Origin: Glandiceps talaboti
Taxonomy: Eukaryota; Hemichordata; Enteropneusta; Spengelidae
Assembly (NCBI RefSeq): GCF_964340395.1
Contig: NC_135560.1
Location: 1,173,501-1,237,500, forward strand
Direction of reading: 5' to 3'
Length of the DNA: 64,000 nucleotides
The number at the start of each line of letters is the position of its first letter. The first letter of the stretch is position 1. Made by a program: the position numbers and the translations under genes. This document shows, piece by piece, positions 46,587 through 58,042 of the stretch. The notes under the pieces are model-generated. The model was not told the origin of the DNA. It searched no databases and saw only the letters and a list, made by a program, of their open reading frames with translations.

Positions 46587-47133
46587 ATGCCGTTCGTTAT
46601 GGCAACATCCACAGAAGCACAGGCAGATTTTGTCAGACAGAGGGAACCAGAAGCAAATTTTGCTGCCGAGTGTTTACTGTCGATGGCGATGTCATTACAA
46701 AACCCTAAACCTCAAACAGACAGCTGTATGGACTGTGTGACAACTCCAGCTGGTAGCGAGGACAATAACTTCCAACTACCCAATCCTTTGTTCATGGTGG
46801 CGCGAATTCTTACAGATTTAAACAAACATAGACCGCGATCTCAGACAAATTCACCAGTAAATGTGTATCCAGCAAATAGGCAGCCAGAAATAATTTCACA
46901 CCATGTCAGTGATAGTGAAATTGACTCAAATTCACCCGCCTCGGTGTCGCCGTCAAAATGCGCCCCGCCTTGTTCATCACCGGTCGGCGCGACCAAAAGA
47001 CAACAAAGGCCAAAACGCACTCGAAAGAGTCTGCAGGGTCCGGCCCCGAAGAAACATCGCTGCCATTACAGGGGATGTGATAAAGTCTACGGGAAATCCT
47101 CACACTTGAAGGCCCATCTGAGAACGCATACGG
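46587..47133 (+). CDS. KLF13: Krueppel-like factor (KLF9/13/14/16 group), exon 1
   Basis: Transcription factor binding GC/CACCC boxes. Exon 1 gives residues 1-182 plus the first base of codon 183 and ends at GGTAAGT. Residues 26-33 (AAECLLSM) match the Sin3-interaction helix by which KLF9, 13, 14 and 16 recruit the SIN3-HDAC corepressor; the form is closest to KLF13/14. A Ser/Pro-rich middle, a basic stretch (137-147, [11 protein letters not shown], likely nuclear localisation) and finger 1 follow (Cys159, Cys164, His177, His181; contact residues K/H/A). Joined to exon 2 the protein has 251 residues, shorter than human KLF13 and close to KLF9. The first ATG is used; Met5 is an alternative start. 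The subgroup is certain; the exact orthologue is less so. Confidence 0.93.
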
Positions 47134-49574
47134 GTAAGTGTTATTTGCTAACAGCTGGAGGGATTGACCGTTTGTAGGCTTTGCCATGTTTCGACCACGC
47201 TGTCATTATTACGTTCCGATCTGTTCAACGCAAACCATGCTTTGTTCTAAAATACACCGTCATTGGCCACCAATGTTGTAAAATTTCTACATCCAAAGTT
47301 GGGGATTTACAAATGATATCGTAAAATTTACACGACAGAGCCATTTAGTCAATAATTGCTGAATACCGATGACTTGAACGAACTAGTCACTGTACTGTAA
47401 AGACACCATGAGCCTGGATGAGACGTTGAATGTATCATACGCCTGGAACATAAAGCTGATAAATATGACAAAGTTGTACTGTAATTGATTGCTAGAGTTC
47501 GGTTATAATAGAGGCAGTTACGGTATAGGCCAAGGCCAAATGGTACACATCTCCTTCCTTTTATCACAAGTCAGGTTTGATGAGGTGAAGGTTGTATGTA
47601 TACGATGGCCATAGCATTCTCGTAGAGTTGTACATGTCAAACGTATCGGTGGTATAACATGGTTGAAACAGTCATGTGGTCCTTTTTTACACTCAATAAG
47701 TCTACACCGGTATTTCACTAACTACAGCAATGTGTATGATTTGTATGGCATGTATCTGTAAGCTGTATTCATAAAACAAATATTTTTTAAAGAAAAAAAT
47801 ACTAATGTACCATGCTACTGCTAAAGACGTACGTGTACAACCCACATTCTACCTCCATGGTACACCTTTATACAAAGATAAATGTTAATTAGTTTCAATG
47901 TTTAGGTCATGCCGCCACAATGAAGTACACATGTATTTTGAAGTTCACTTTCGGATAGAACTGTAGCAAGATGAAATTGTGAGTCGGTTTGTATTATAAA
48001 TACTTTCTTTGTTGTAAATGGCCAGTGTGCGATGGGAAACGCCCACTTTTGTCACTTTTGCCTGACTTCCGGCCATATTTGTTGTAAAAATCCTCTCTTT
48101 GTGGAAGAGCCAATGACTTATAAGTTACAGTTCAAGTGGCTAACGCCACTGCTTGAATACAAAGGTGTATCAATTGTACATCTGTCCACTGTGCTACATA
48201 GTGTTAAGCTTCATGAAATTAGCATATGGACCTGGCAATGACTAATAGGCAATAGGTGTCCTGTATTGCACAAGTTATGAATTATGGCATTAGTATACCA
48301 GATTTAAACTTAAATGCCATCTGTAAGGGCAATCTTGCAATTTCATGATTTTTGCAAGAAATTTAGCCATACATTTAGCCCTACTTGTGTTCAAAAGCCT
48401 GCTTCCTATACTCAAGACAAGAAAGCTTGCCATCCTCGACTTTACCCAACTTTCGTGATCCCCTACATACCCGGGATATGTACATCTGTTTCCATGGCAA
48501 ATAATAAATGAAATTCAAACCCTCCTAACATTGCTATTACGCATCAGAAAGTTTACATACTTCATCTTTAAGCACTGTAACAGTTTGATAACTTAAATGG
48601 TTTAATTCAGTGAAGTGATATGGTATTATTGCCATACTTCATACCTGCATAAAGTGTATACATTCTTGTTTTGACTGAGATTGACAGACACAACATCTGC
48701 TTCATCATTAAAATTTTCCAGGGTTAAAGCTGTAAGACACTGGAATTATTTATAGCCAACCTCAAAAATCTTCTCTGTGTGTGTGTGTGTGTGCACGCGC
48801 ATTTCCCAGTCATTATTTTTCTGAGATTTTGTGTTATTTTAATAACAGTAATTTTTTTTATAAAATGGTGACTATGGTATAAAAGTACAATATTTTACCA
48901 ACTTTCTGTGTAAAATGTGTTTTATAGTGAGATATCATATGAAACCACTAACCACTTTATTACATCGCTACCAAAATAAAAACTTAAAAAGAACAGCGGA
49001 GCTATTCTGACCGATATGTCGCTTGTTTCATACCGGAACCAGTGATTCTCCGCTGTGTAGGTACTCTGTCAAACTGTCATGATTTGTGAAGAGGCTTTGA
49101 ACTGAAATCTTTAATACACTAATGTGAGGGGCAAACAGGAGTAGCCAATGAAAAACCAGAAAGGGAAAATTGTGTCGAAATCGAAGGCTTGCCAACATAG
49201 TTATGTTACAACAACAAACCTATCAAATTTGAGTACACTGGTTGTCCATCGTTTTCTAAAGGAAGTGTCAATCAAAACTAACGTCAACAACTTTGTCTCT
49301 CTCCATATGTTTTGATACATTGAAGTCATGTATATCAGTATGTCAGTCAGGATATTTTGTCTACACTGCAACATATAAATTACTTGGAAGTGTGACCTTC
49401 AAAATTACCAGTAAAATGTCGGTAAATTTGAAATTTCACTGTTTATATACCAGTAAATTTAGAATGTCACCTGCTAAATGCCGATATTTACAGAATTCAC
49501 CAGCATTGGAACATTTTTCACCGACAACTTCTTAGGCTGCTCGGATGTTGGAGTATCGAAGTAAAAACAAGATT

Positions 49575-49980
49575 TTTAGTCCCTGTCGGGCGAAGTCCAG
49601 GACAGGGACTTATGGATTGCGGTATGTCCATCTGTCCGGAGCCATTTCTTGGAGATGCATGGACTGATTTTTTTCAATACGTGGTACAGGGGCAACATAC
49701 TATGGCATACATATGCACATCAATTTGTTTTATGATACGATCCAATATGGCCACCTAGCAGCCATTTTGTTTGCAAATTTTCCCTATCCAAAGCCATAAC
49801 TCAGACATGCTTAAACAGATCTCATTCAAAGTTGGTATTGGACAGTGTTCTATGACATACATGTGCATATCCATTTTCTTTGTGATATGATCCAATATGG
49901 CTGCCTGGCAGCCATTTTGTTTGCGAATTTTCCATGTCCAAAGCAATAACTCTTGAACAGGCATGCTTGAACAGGTCGTC
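49575..49980 (+). repeat. Dispersed repeat with two 'gatccaatatggc' units
   Basis: Starts 'agtccctgtcgggcgaagtccaggacagggact', a short inverted repeat. Two units of about 130 bp then each hold 'tatgacatacatgtgcatatcc'-like and 'gatccaatatggcnncc' phrases with 'cagccattttgtttgc'. Confidence 0.6.
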
Positions 49981-50339
49981 TCCCCCCCCCTCCCCCCAAA
50001 AAAAATAAATAAAAAAACAAAAAAACATAGTAGTATTCGTACGAACATAGTCAATGTCATGTGTCTGGTCAAGAAGAGATTTTGAAAGTACCTTTTTCAA
50101 TGCTTTCCTCAAACTCCATGACAATCTTGGCCTGTTTGTAATAGTCAATGTCTAAACTGTCCAAATTTTGAACATGCATGAAATTGGTAAATAAATCATA
50201 CGCAGCTCAATTACGTACTCAGTGCCCTTACTGTTTATGTAATAGCTAAAAAGCCTCTCCCTTGTGTATGATATATTTACCAATTTCATGTATGAAATTT
50301 TGTCAAAATATGGTAGAAGATGAATTTCATCATTTAATT

Positions 50340-50540
50340 CTTTGTTCTCATTATACAAATTCAAATTTTCATTCCTTAAATGACAAAAGTAAATTTTTTG
50401 CATATTTCGACATCTTGGAAAATTTCTTGTTGATGTAAACAGTCTTCCAGCTGTTGGCTAAATGACTGTATTGTATTCACTTGATTTCTGTATGCTATGG
50501 CATGTTGTTATGCAATAGAGATTGATAGATTGATAAATTG
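50340..50540 (+). mobile_element. Retroposon 3' end, second copy
   Basis: Matches 45780-45998 ('attttcattccttaaatgac', 'ttggctaaatgactgta', 'tatgcaatagagattgatag'), ending in ATTGATAG-type repeats 70 bp before KLF exon 2. Confidence 0.6.
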
Positions 50541-50608
50541 TCATTTTCCATCTTTTAAGTAATCTTTATTTGAATCATTGTTTAATAATCTCAACATGTC
50601 TTTTTTAG

Positions 50609-50817
50609 GTGAGAGACCATTTCCTTGCTCATGGCCAGACTGTGATAAGAAGTTTGCCAGGTCAGATGAGTTGGCTCGCCATTATCGCACACATACAGGG
50701 GAGAAACGGTTTGCTTGTCCAATCTGTGACAAGCGTTTCATGCGCAGTGATCATCTTATGAAACATGCTCGTCGTCATGCCAACTTTGATCCCAGCATGA
50801 TCAAGAAGAGCAAGTGA
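50609..50817 (+). CDS. KLF13: Krueppel-like factor (KLF9/13/14/16 group), exon 2
   Basis: Begins with the last two bases of the Gly codon in the THTG-ERPF linker, so the intron sits exactly between fingers 1 and 2, consistent with the two-exon layout of vertebrate KLF9 and KLF13. Finger 2: Cys189, Cys194, His207, His211 (contacts R/E/R in RSDELAR); finger 3: Cys219, Cys222, His235, His239 (R/H/K in RSDHLMK). The linkers TGERPF and TGEKRF are canonical. The tail [13 protein letters not shown] ends at TGA (50815-50817), directly followed by TAA, and blends KLF13 (HANF) and KLF9 (PSMIK) features, which fits a single pre-duplication invertebrate gene. Confidence 0.95.
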
Positions 50818-51639
50818 TAACCTGAGTTTAAGGAACAACATATATTTAGTACAATGTACATGGAATTGCCTACACTAAAAAAGATAGATAGACCTACTTT
50901 CAAGGTGGGCTGGCATTGTTGCTAGTTTTTTTTGTTGGTATTTACCAATGGTTGAAAGATTTGCGAGGAAGTGAATGACAGATTTGTAGGTAATTACTAG
51001 TACTGTCACTCAGGTAAGGGATACACCTTGTAAAATACATGAAATGATTGTATTTTTTTGTAAACTAACAGTACTCATCAAATCCAGTCATGAGATAAGG
51101 ACTCCATTTCTTGTTTTCGCTATTGTCATTTTTAGTTTACAAATATTTCCTTAAGACAATTTACAGTCTATCTTCTGTGATCAGATATTCGAAATTTATA
51201 CTTCAGAGTCAAAAGTGAATGTCAAATAATTCAGTTTTGTACAGAGGTGAATCCTGTTGTTATTTCATTGCAGTATTTTACTTGCATTATTAAAGTAATG
51301 TTGCTGTGCTATTGCGTTACCATAGAGAATTGAATTGTATTACCTTGTCCTTCAGTGTTAGATAAACAGCTATATGAAATAATTTTTCTAGAAATTACAT
51401 TGAAGTGAAAAGAATATGACATATATTTACTTGTGTTGACATTAAAGAATGTTTTTAAAAAGCATTAGATCTGAATACGGTGATAGATAGCAATGATTTT
51501 TATGTCTACCTCCTAGAATTGATCAGTAAGTATGGTATTAATATTAAACTTGACAGGGTCTAGTTACTCACTTGCCAATCCCTGTCAGTCAGATATTATT
51601 TTTACTGTCTTTAGCATTGTTATTGTTTTTAACCCCCTA
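50818..51639 (+). other. KLF13-like 3' UTR and flank
   Basis: No canonical AATAAA within 800 bp; the variant ATTAAA occurs at 51289-51294 and 51441-51446 and either could end the transcript. 'ttgacagggtctagttactca' at 51551 recurs at 51962 and brackets the F4/F1 pieces between. Confidence 0.5.
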
Positions 51640-51800
51640 TGGGCAATGCCCAGAGGGGGTATTACATTGGGTTCTGTCCATCCGTCCATCTGTCCGTGCA
51701 CTCTCATTTCTCAGACATCGTATCAGCCTATTCCAACCAAACTTGGTAACACTCTAGATAGAACATATACACATCACTTAGATATGCAACCTTGACCTGA
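51640..51800 (+). mobile_element. F4 family fragment
   Basis: 'gcaatgcccagagggggtattacattggg', a (TCCG/TCCATC)n stretch, 'ctctcatttctcagacatc' and 'ccaaacttgg' match 12483-12620. Confidence 0.7.
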
Positions 51801-51879
51801 ATAAAAATGCACATTGTTCTGTATCTGCAGATTCATGTTGGCACCATTCAATTTTCTACCCGCTCCCACATTATGAATG

Positions 51880-51950
51880 GCAGTCTTTCTAAACGCTATA
51901 TATAAGTAAACTGCACAGTTGTGCCACAGTGCCGTTGCCACTATTTTATA
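51880..51950 (+). mobile_element. F1 right-end fragment
   Basis: 'aaactgcacagttgtgccac' and 'gccgttgccactatttt' are a mutated F1 right terminus (cagttgtgc at 51916). Confidence 0.6.
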
Positions 51951-52125
51951 TAATAGTAACCTGACAGGGTCTAGTTACTCATTAACCGATTTCCTTACAT
52001 CCTGATATGGTCACTTAACGAACTTTTCAGAGTTACTTCATAAACAATTTGCAGTTTCATTACAAATTTCAAGGCAAATTCCAGAACAATAAAAATTCTC
52101 TTGATCAGTTTGTTCTTTTCTGTTG

Positions 52126-52222
52126 ACCTGGCAATATGCCCCACTTTGGACAAATACTTGCATAGCACTGTTGACCTGGCAATATGCCCCACTTTGGACA
52201 AATACTTGCATAGCACTGTTGA
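52126..52222. repeat. Tandem duplication, 48 bp x 2
   Basis: 'gttgacctggcaatatgccc' through 'cttgcatagcact' is present twice, with identical units. Confidence 0.9.
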
Positions 52223-52399
52223 GCAAGTCAAAATAAAAAAAAAAAAAATTGTAGTCATGGGGTTGATAACATGGGAAACATATCTGTTACTTTAGAATAT
52301 TTTCACATCATCAGACTGACTGGATGATTGTAAAAATCCATAACAAGTCTGCTTTTTTGATTATTCATGGCTCAGTGTTTTAAAGCTTTGGCTGCACAA

Positions 52400-52583
52400 C
52401 CCAGTACCAGTACCACCATCCCCATCTGGCTATTGCCAAGTACCAGCACCACCATCCCCATCTGGCTATTGCCAAGTACCAGCACCACCATCCCCATCTG
52501 GCTATTGTCAAGTACCAGTACCACCATCCCCATCTGGCTATTGCCAAGTACCAGCACCACCATCCCCATCTGGCTATTGAACT
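52400..52583. repeat. 36 bp minisatellite, 5 copies
   Basis: Unit 'gtaccagcaccaccatcccc' plus 'atctggctattgccaa'; differences are only gcacc/gtacc and tgcc/tgtc. Because 36 is a multiple of 3, open frames of 12-residue repeats exist on both strands (for example STSTTIPIWLLP), but there is no sign that either is a gene. Confidence 0.92.
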
Positions 52584-53640
52584 TGAACACAAAAAAGAGA
52601 CTGTTAGAATATGACCTTGACCAGAATTGAACTTCAGCATGTAAATGTTGATTACATTGTGAACTCCTCACCTGATTAGCAGCTGTTGTTAACACATTGT
52701 AGTTTAGCTTTCATGTTATTCCATTTGTAAAGATATTTTATAGATTATATGCATAAACATGAAACATAAATGTTGCTAATGGTATCAGAATAGTTAGTAT
52801 ATCTACTCCAATATAATATAAAGAGCAAAAGAAATATACACATTGAGCTTGTAAGGTACTTTTTACTTTTGTAGACTGTCGTCACCACCATCGTAACAAT
52901 AATTATACATGTGGATAATGGTATTTTATGTGTGTGATATTTGTTTCCATAGCTAGTATAGTAATACGACCAGCTTGGTCAATATCTATATAAACAAATA
53001 TTACTGCTACAAAAACTGTCAGGCAAGTTGAAGGTTGATATCAACACTGCTTTGCCATGTTTTATTTTTGTTTAACTATCATGAAGTCACCTGACCAAAC
53101 GGCATGACATCATTACATTGATGATGTCTGAGTGATTTCGATGAAAGCTACGTAGTCACTTTAATAGCTTGATTCCAATATAAAGGCAACTTTACTATTA
53201 CTACTATACAAAATGGAGTCAAGTGTCAATTTTTATTCTACTAAGGAGTCAAGTGTCAATTTCTATTCTACTAAGGAGTCAAGTGTCAATGTCTATTCTA
53301 CTATCATAAAGTTAATATTTCCTTGCGATAAGATTTAATTGTTTTTGAATTGTTGTGTTTAAACATTTGTCACAGTGGTATATATCTTGTGAACATTTTT
53401 CATTCTGTACCATCTAATTCAATTGCATTTGTACAAATGTATTTCCACTTACCAACTGTATAAGTGGGACTATTCCGATGGGCTCCGGAACGTATGCCTG
53501 TGCATCACTGCGTCTCTGTGTAATTCATCATTTCACAGACATGCACAATTGAAATACTTTCAAACCCAGCACAATTGTGACATTTCATATGGGACATATG
53601 CACATCACTTTGTTTTGTGATATGCAAATCTGTCTGAATG
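52584..53640. other. Intergenic, with a 29 bp x 3 tandem repeat
   Basis: 'ggagtcaagtgtcaattt' with 'ttattctactaa' occurs three times at about 53214-53302. Otherwise nothing recognisable. Confidence 0.55.
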
Positions 53641-53669
53641 CCAGCCATATTTGTAGTTAAAAATCAATG

Positions 53670-53965
53670 CAAAGTCCCAATGAACAACCAACTGATCACA
53701 TATATTGTGAAGATAACAACAGGGATTAATAGACAATTGAATAAACATTCAACAAATGTATGTAAATATGCCTGGCAACAAAACCATGCCCATAGCAACA
53801 GCCAAATGATAGCATATATCATAAAGATAGCAACATGGTTGGATAGGCAACTGGACAGTCATTCAGCAAATGAACACCTATTGTTAGCATGTACTAGCAT
53901 ATGGATAAACATTTTAAAAACCTGTACAGTTGTGCTACAATGCCATTGGTGGTATTTTGTTAATC
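53670..53965 (+). mobile_element. F1 right-part fragment
   Basis: 'ttgtgaagataacaacaggg', 'cctggcaacaaaaccatgcc', 'ggataggcaactggacagtc' and the right terminus cagttgtgctacaatgcc at 53927. Confidence 0.75.
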
Positions 53966-54122
53966 ACATAATTCTACGCAATCATAAGTTGGTGTTTATT
54001 AGGGTAGTTACTTATGTCCAAATATGGTATCTTTGTCAGCTCAGGATACTAGGTATACACTGTTTAGACCATTCTAACTGATGCTAGGGGGTTGCTCATT
54101 TCAATGATTTGATACCATCCAG

Positions 54123-54212
54123 ACTACTATTTGATGCCATGCAACATGATTTACAGAACTGGTGCATGGCAACAAATAGTAGTATGCACCAGTTTCTGTA
54201 AATCATGTTGCC
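54123..54212. repeat. 90 bp inverted insertion: order A-B-A'-B'
   Basis: A (54123-54138, actactatttgatgcc), B (54139-54167), A' (54168-54183, ggcaacaaatagtagt) and B' (54184-54212) abut without spacers, and A'/B' are the reverse complements of A/B with one or two changes. B-A' is thus an inverted copy of A-B' placed at its middle. Confidence 0.9.
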
Positions 54213-55053
54213 ATTCAGTCACATAGTAATGTATTTTGGAAACTTTCTTCTATGAAGACTTGTTGATGATAAGTTGACTGTACAGTTAAAAGATGTGCTT
54301 TACAGCTGGGATTTGAAGTTGAATATAGGATGTAGGATTCTCAGTTGTAATAGTCATGGAGAATGTGACAAAATGGTAAGAGTAGTTGACTTGTCAGTTC
54401 TACCCGTGCTGCTGTTATTTCTTTTTGACTAGGTTAAAACTAGGTTTTAACTATAATTGTGCCCCAGTCACCCATCTAGATAACTGGACCGGGTAGGGCA
54501 GAACATTTGTAATTTACATGGGCCTTGTTGGTTTCGTGGACTGTATGCTCCTTAGAAGAAGTTAAACAATTATAAAGCTGATGTGCTGTTATAGTTCAGT
54601 GACAGAGATAATAATTAAATTGTGTTTAGAGCTTGGCTCGTAGGAAATAGACATGTGACAAATACTGTAAGTTCACTATTATTATTTCAAGAAACCCAAC
54701 ACCTGAATTTATTCCTAGAGAGAATTCTTGGCAGATTCTTTGTACATGGTGCTAGTGAAAATGAAACTCTTCATATCTGCCCATTATTTATTTTAGTAGG
54801 CTTGTTTTTAATTCTAAAATGTTAACACTATGTGTAATGTCAAGTGATAAGATGATTTTAAAAGGCAGAGCCAGATTGTGTTTTTTGTCATTGAAGTTGA
54901 AATCCATTGTGTGATTTCATTGATAGAAACAAGTGAATGAATTTACTGGAAAGGAATGAATTTAGAAAGATAACAAAAGTGTACATCATATCTCTTTTTT
55001 ATATTATGAATGTTAGAGAGTGCAATGATGAAATACCATACAGTGCTCATATT
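54213..55053. other. Intergenic, nothing recognised
   Basis: No exon or known repeat; the frame at 54622-54825 has no recognisable domain. Confidence 0.45.
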
Positions 55054-55111
55054 TAGCACAACTGAACTGACATTCAGTAGTGCTATAGGCATGGTGGAAT
55101 GTCTGTCTGTC

Positions 55112-55145
<34 letters not shown>

Positions 55146-55690
55146 CGTGTACACTTAAAATAAAAAACCCCACTGGATTGATTGCTGTGATATTTGGTTT
55201 TGGACATTGCTTTGTGTGCCAAGTTGTGAAATTGTTTAAATGAAATTATTGCACCACAGATATGTGATTTGGACCAAAGAATGTAATGTTTGGGTAACTT
55301 AAAACTCAAAAACTACTGAGCAAACTGGCCTGAAGTTTGTGGGATGTTGTATTGGATGTATAGATAAAGAATTTTTCATGACATGACCAGTGATATGCAA
55401 ATAAGGTCTATAAATGTGACTTTTAATTTTGGTCAAAAATCATTTTTATTGTAAACTGTATGGAAGATTAAGCAGCAGTTTGACAGGGATGTTTTTACAG
55501 GCGTGTAGATGTAGAACATAATTCAGAAAATGGTGACTTCATCAGCTGCGATATGCAAATTAGGTCCAAAATCTTAATTTACGTCACAGACTTAGACTTT
55601 AAAAACCAGTGTTTTTCTGCAGATGTTTTTCAAGACATATTGATACAACTGGCCCTAGCAACCATGACCATGATGCCTTGACAAATGAAG
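55054..55690 (+). mobile_element. F1 family copy, left part
   Basis: Left end tagcacaactgaactgacat with hairpin ACTGAA/TTCAGT, (GTCT)n-(GT)n-GC microsatellite at 55099-55151, modules with 'gatatgcaaataagg' and 'gatatgcaaattagg', then 'ccctagcaaccatgaccatg' where it breaks off. Confidence 0.75.
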
Positions 55691-56395
55691 GTTGAATTAC
55701 AGTCTTGAATGATGAATGATCAAGTTTGGATGTGAATCGTGATGTAAGCATTGTTGAACTATGCAATGTGAACATTGTCGAACCACAAGTGAGGCGGCAA
55801 AGTTTATCACCCACTCCGCAATGAACATGTACAGTAATTCATAGTCCAAATTAGTTTGACAAAGGTTGACAATCGTCTCATTCAAGTAATTTAAATGAAA
55901 AAAGAGATCACACTGTATAAAAATAAAAAAATGAAACGTTTTTAGTCCCCAATGTGTATCACCTTTGATCTCGATATGCAATGTATCTTTAGACACTTCA
56001 AATTTTCACAATAACTTTGCCATAAAATACACAAGTCGGGGTGGGGTGTATGTCTCCGATTGAAAGCTTGTATAGTTTATTTCCATGAATGACATGCAAG
56101 TTTAACTAACCAATAACTAGCCTATTGGATGAATGTATCATTGTCTACATTGTCCTAAGAATCAGGGTGCTGTCAAATCTTTGTTACTGTCAGCCTCCTT
56201 GCTCAAGTTTTTGCGTGATTAATTATGTTAATACTATAAAAGTTTGATGTGAAATAATTTTGTGATACATTTGTGTTTTCTCATTTGCTTATGGTCCATT
56301 GCAGAAAATAGGAATTTAATTGACTGAAAACATTTTTTCATCTCTGAAAATATTCAAATGAAATGTAAATGAATATATAAATGAGGATACCCCAT
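55691..56395. other. Unassigned insert between two F1 parts
   Basis: About 700 bp that lie between the left and right parts of one F1 copy and so may be an insertion. No inverted ends or coding similarity recognised. Confidence 0.4.
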
Positions 56396-56705
56396 TATTT
56401 TTCAAAATTATGAAGAACCCTACATATATGCCTACCAAGTAGACAACACCAACACCAATAGCAATAGCAATAGTCAAATAATCATATATATTGCAAAGAT
56501 AACAACAGGGATTAGGCAAGTGGATAAACTTTCAGAAATTGATTTGCAGTCATCCAGCAACTACAATACTATCCATAGCAACATTACAATGACTAATTGT
56601 TGCAGAGGTAAGAGCAGAGTTGGATCAGCATATGTATAAACATTTTAAAAAAATAACACAAACTGTAGTTGTGCTACAATGCTATTGGTGCTATTTTTGT
56701 ATTGT
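56396..56705 (+). mobile_element. F1 family, right part
   Basis: 'catatatattgcaaagataacaacaggg', 'gcaaccacaa'-like modules and the right end agttgtgctacaatgc at 56665 with 'ctattggtgctattttt'. Probably the right part of the copy starting at 55054. Confidence 0.7.
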
Positions 56706-57255
56706 CCCAGACTTGTATCTACTCTAGGTAGGTGTTCAATCATATTATAATCAAATTTATTCAATACAGTTTGTGTTTATGTGAGTGTTTGTGTATGGTT
56801 TGTTAATATTCAGGTACAAATGTATAACTTATTTCTACTTTACTATCTCAAAGGGCTGGTTTTTTGTCTCAACACATTTTCACTGATGGTGTATTTTTTC
56901 ATCAAGTCTTTGTACTTAATTTATTCAAACATGAAGATTTTATGAATAAATTGTATGATATTATCATTCCCACACTGTTGCTTGCTGTTTTAGCCCCAAT
57001 GGGAAGAGTCTGGTGGGGAAGCAGGTCATTTTGACCCTCTGCTGTTTGCCCCCCTCCCGCCATTGGATCGATTTCTGCCTTTACAGCGAGGGATTCATGC
57101 TATATAACAAACATGAGTTGTCAACAAATGACTTTGACATTGCCTCTTGCTTGTGCCTTCTGTGTACACTAAATTGACTGGTGCTGATTGTATTTGTCAT
57201 TTCAATAAAGGAGGTGACGTATTGGTCATCAAAAAAAACCAAAAAAACTTCACAC
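56706..57255. other. Intergenic, nothing recognised
   Basis: A C-rich stretch at about 57047-57060; no supported gene or repeat. Confidence 0.45.
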
Positions 57256-58042
57256 ATTTGTTGAGAATGTAAAAAAAAAAAAAAATTGCATCGTTGCACC
57301 ACTTTCGGCAACATTTCCTGACGAGAAACTATTTTTTCCTTTTTAGTGGCCTACAAAAATATGCCAATAACTTAGAAAAACTAAAAGCTACATCAATAAT
57401 ATTTTCAGGACAAGTGCGCTTTGGTATCGCAAATGCATGTATCAAATTATATTGAATTTGAAGTGTGCATTCTTGAGATATAGCCTAATTACCGAAAACC
57501 ATTAATTATATGAATTGCTCGTTAATATTCATGGGATGTTTACCGAAACCTAATCTGTTCTTGTCACTACCCTACAGAACACATGCAATAAATTTTGTTT
57601 GAATTGAGCCAGTCGTTTGTTAGAAAATTGTGATAAAGTAGCACCACTTTAAACAACATTTCCTGACCAGAAACTATTTGTTTCTTTTTTGTGGCCTACA
57701 GAAAATATGCCAATAACTTATTAAAACTAAAAGCTACATTAGAAATATTTTCAGGACAGATGCGCTATGGTTTCACAAATATATGTACCAAGTTATAATG
57801 AATTTGAAGCGTGCATTCTTAAGATAGCCTAATTACCGAAAAAAAACATTAATTATGTAAATTGCTCATTAATATTCACAGATTTTTACCAAAACGCAAT
57901 CAGGTCTTGCCATTACCCTACGGAATACGTCTTCAAAATTTCGTTTGAATTGAACGAGCCGTAATGGAGAAAACGACACAGACAGACACACACACAGGCA
58001 GACTTTTACCCACTAATATATCTCTTCCTTACAGAAGAAAAA
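57256..58042 (+). mobile_element. F3 family copy, two tandem units
   Basis: 'catttcctgacgagaaacta' at about 57308 and 'catttcctgaccagaaacta' at 57655 begin two units of about 345 bp, each with 'gccaataactta', 'attttcaggaca', 'gcctaattaccgaaaa' and 'tttcgtttgaattga'-like phrases. The copy closes with ACAG repeats and 'cttccttacagaag'. It matches the F3 insertion in the LINE (36380-36819). Confidence 0.75.

Larger units (their letters stand above)
47134..50608 (+). other. KLF13-like gene intron (3,475 bp)
   Basis: Phase 1, GTAAGT donor and TTTTTTAG acceptor. It contains an F3-related repeat at 48300-48440 that preserves the empty site of the 40.4 kb MITE, a 70 bp repeat shared with 35.1 kb followed by a GT tract (48708-48793), a 'ccaatatggccac' repeat (49575-49980), a C-rich stretch (49981-49997), and a retroposon 3' end (50340-50540). 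No extra exon was seen. Confidence 0.85.

Noticed and set aside
46906-47187. 93-codon frame on the minus strand across KLF exon 1
   Set aside because: It is the antisense of the KLF coding exon; the sense strand encodes a well-conserved protein.
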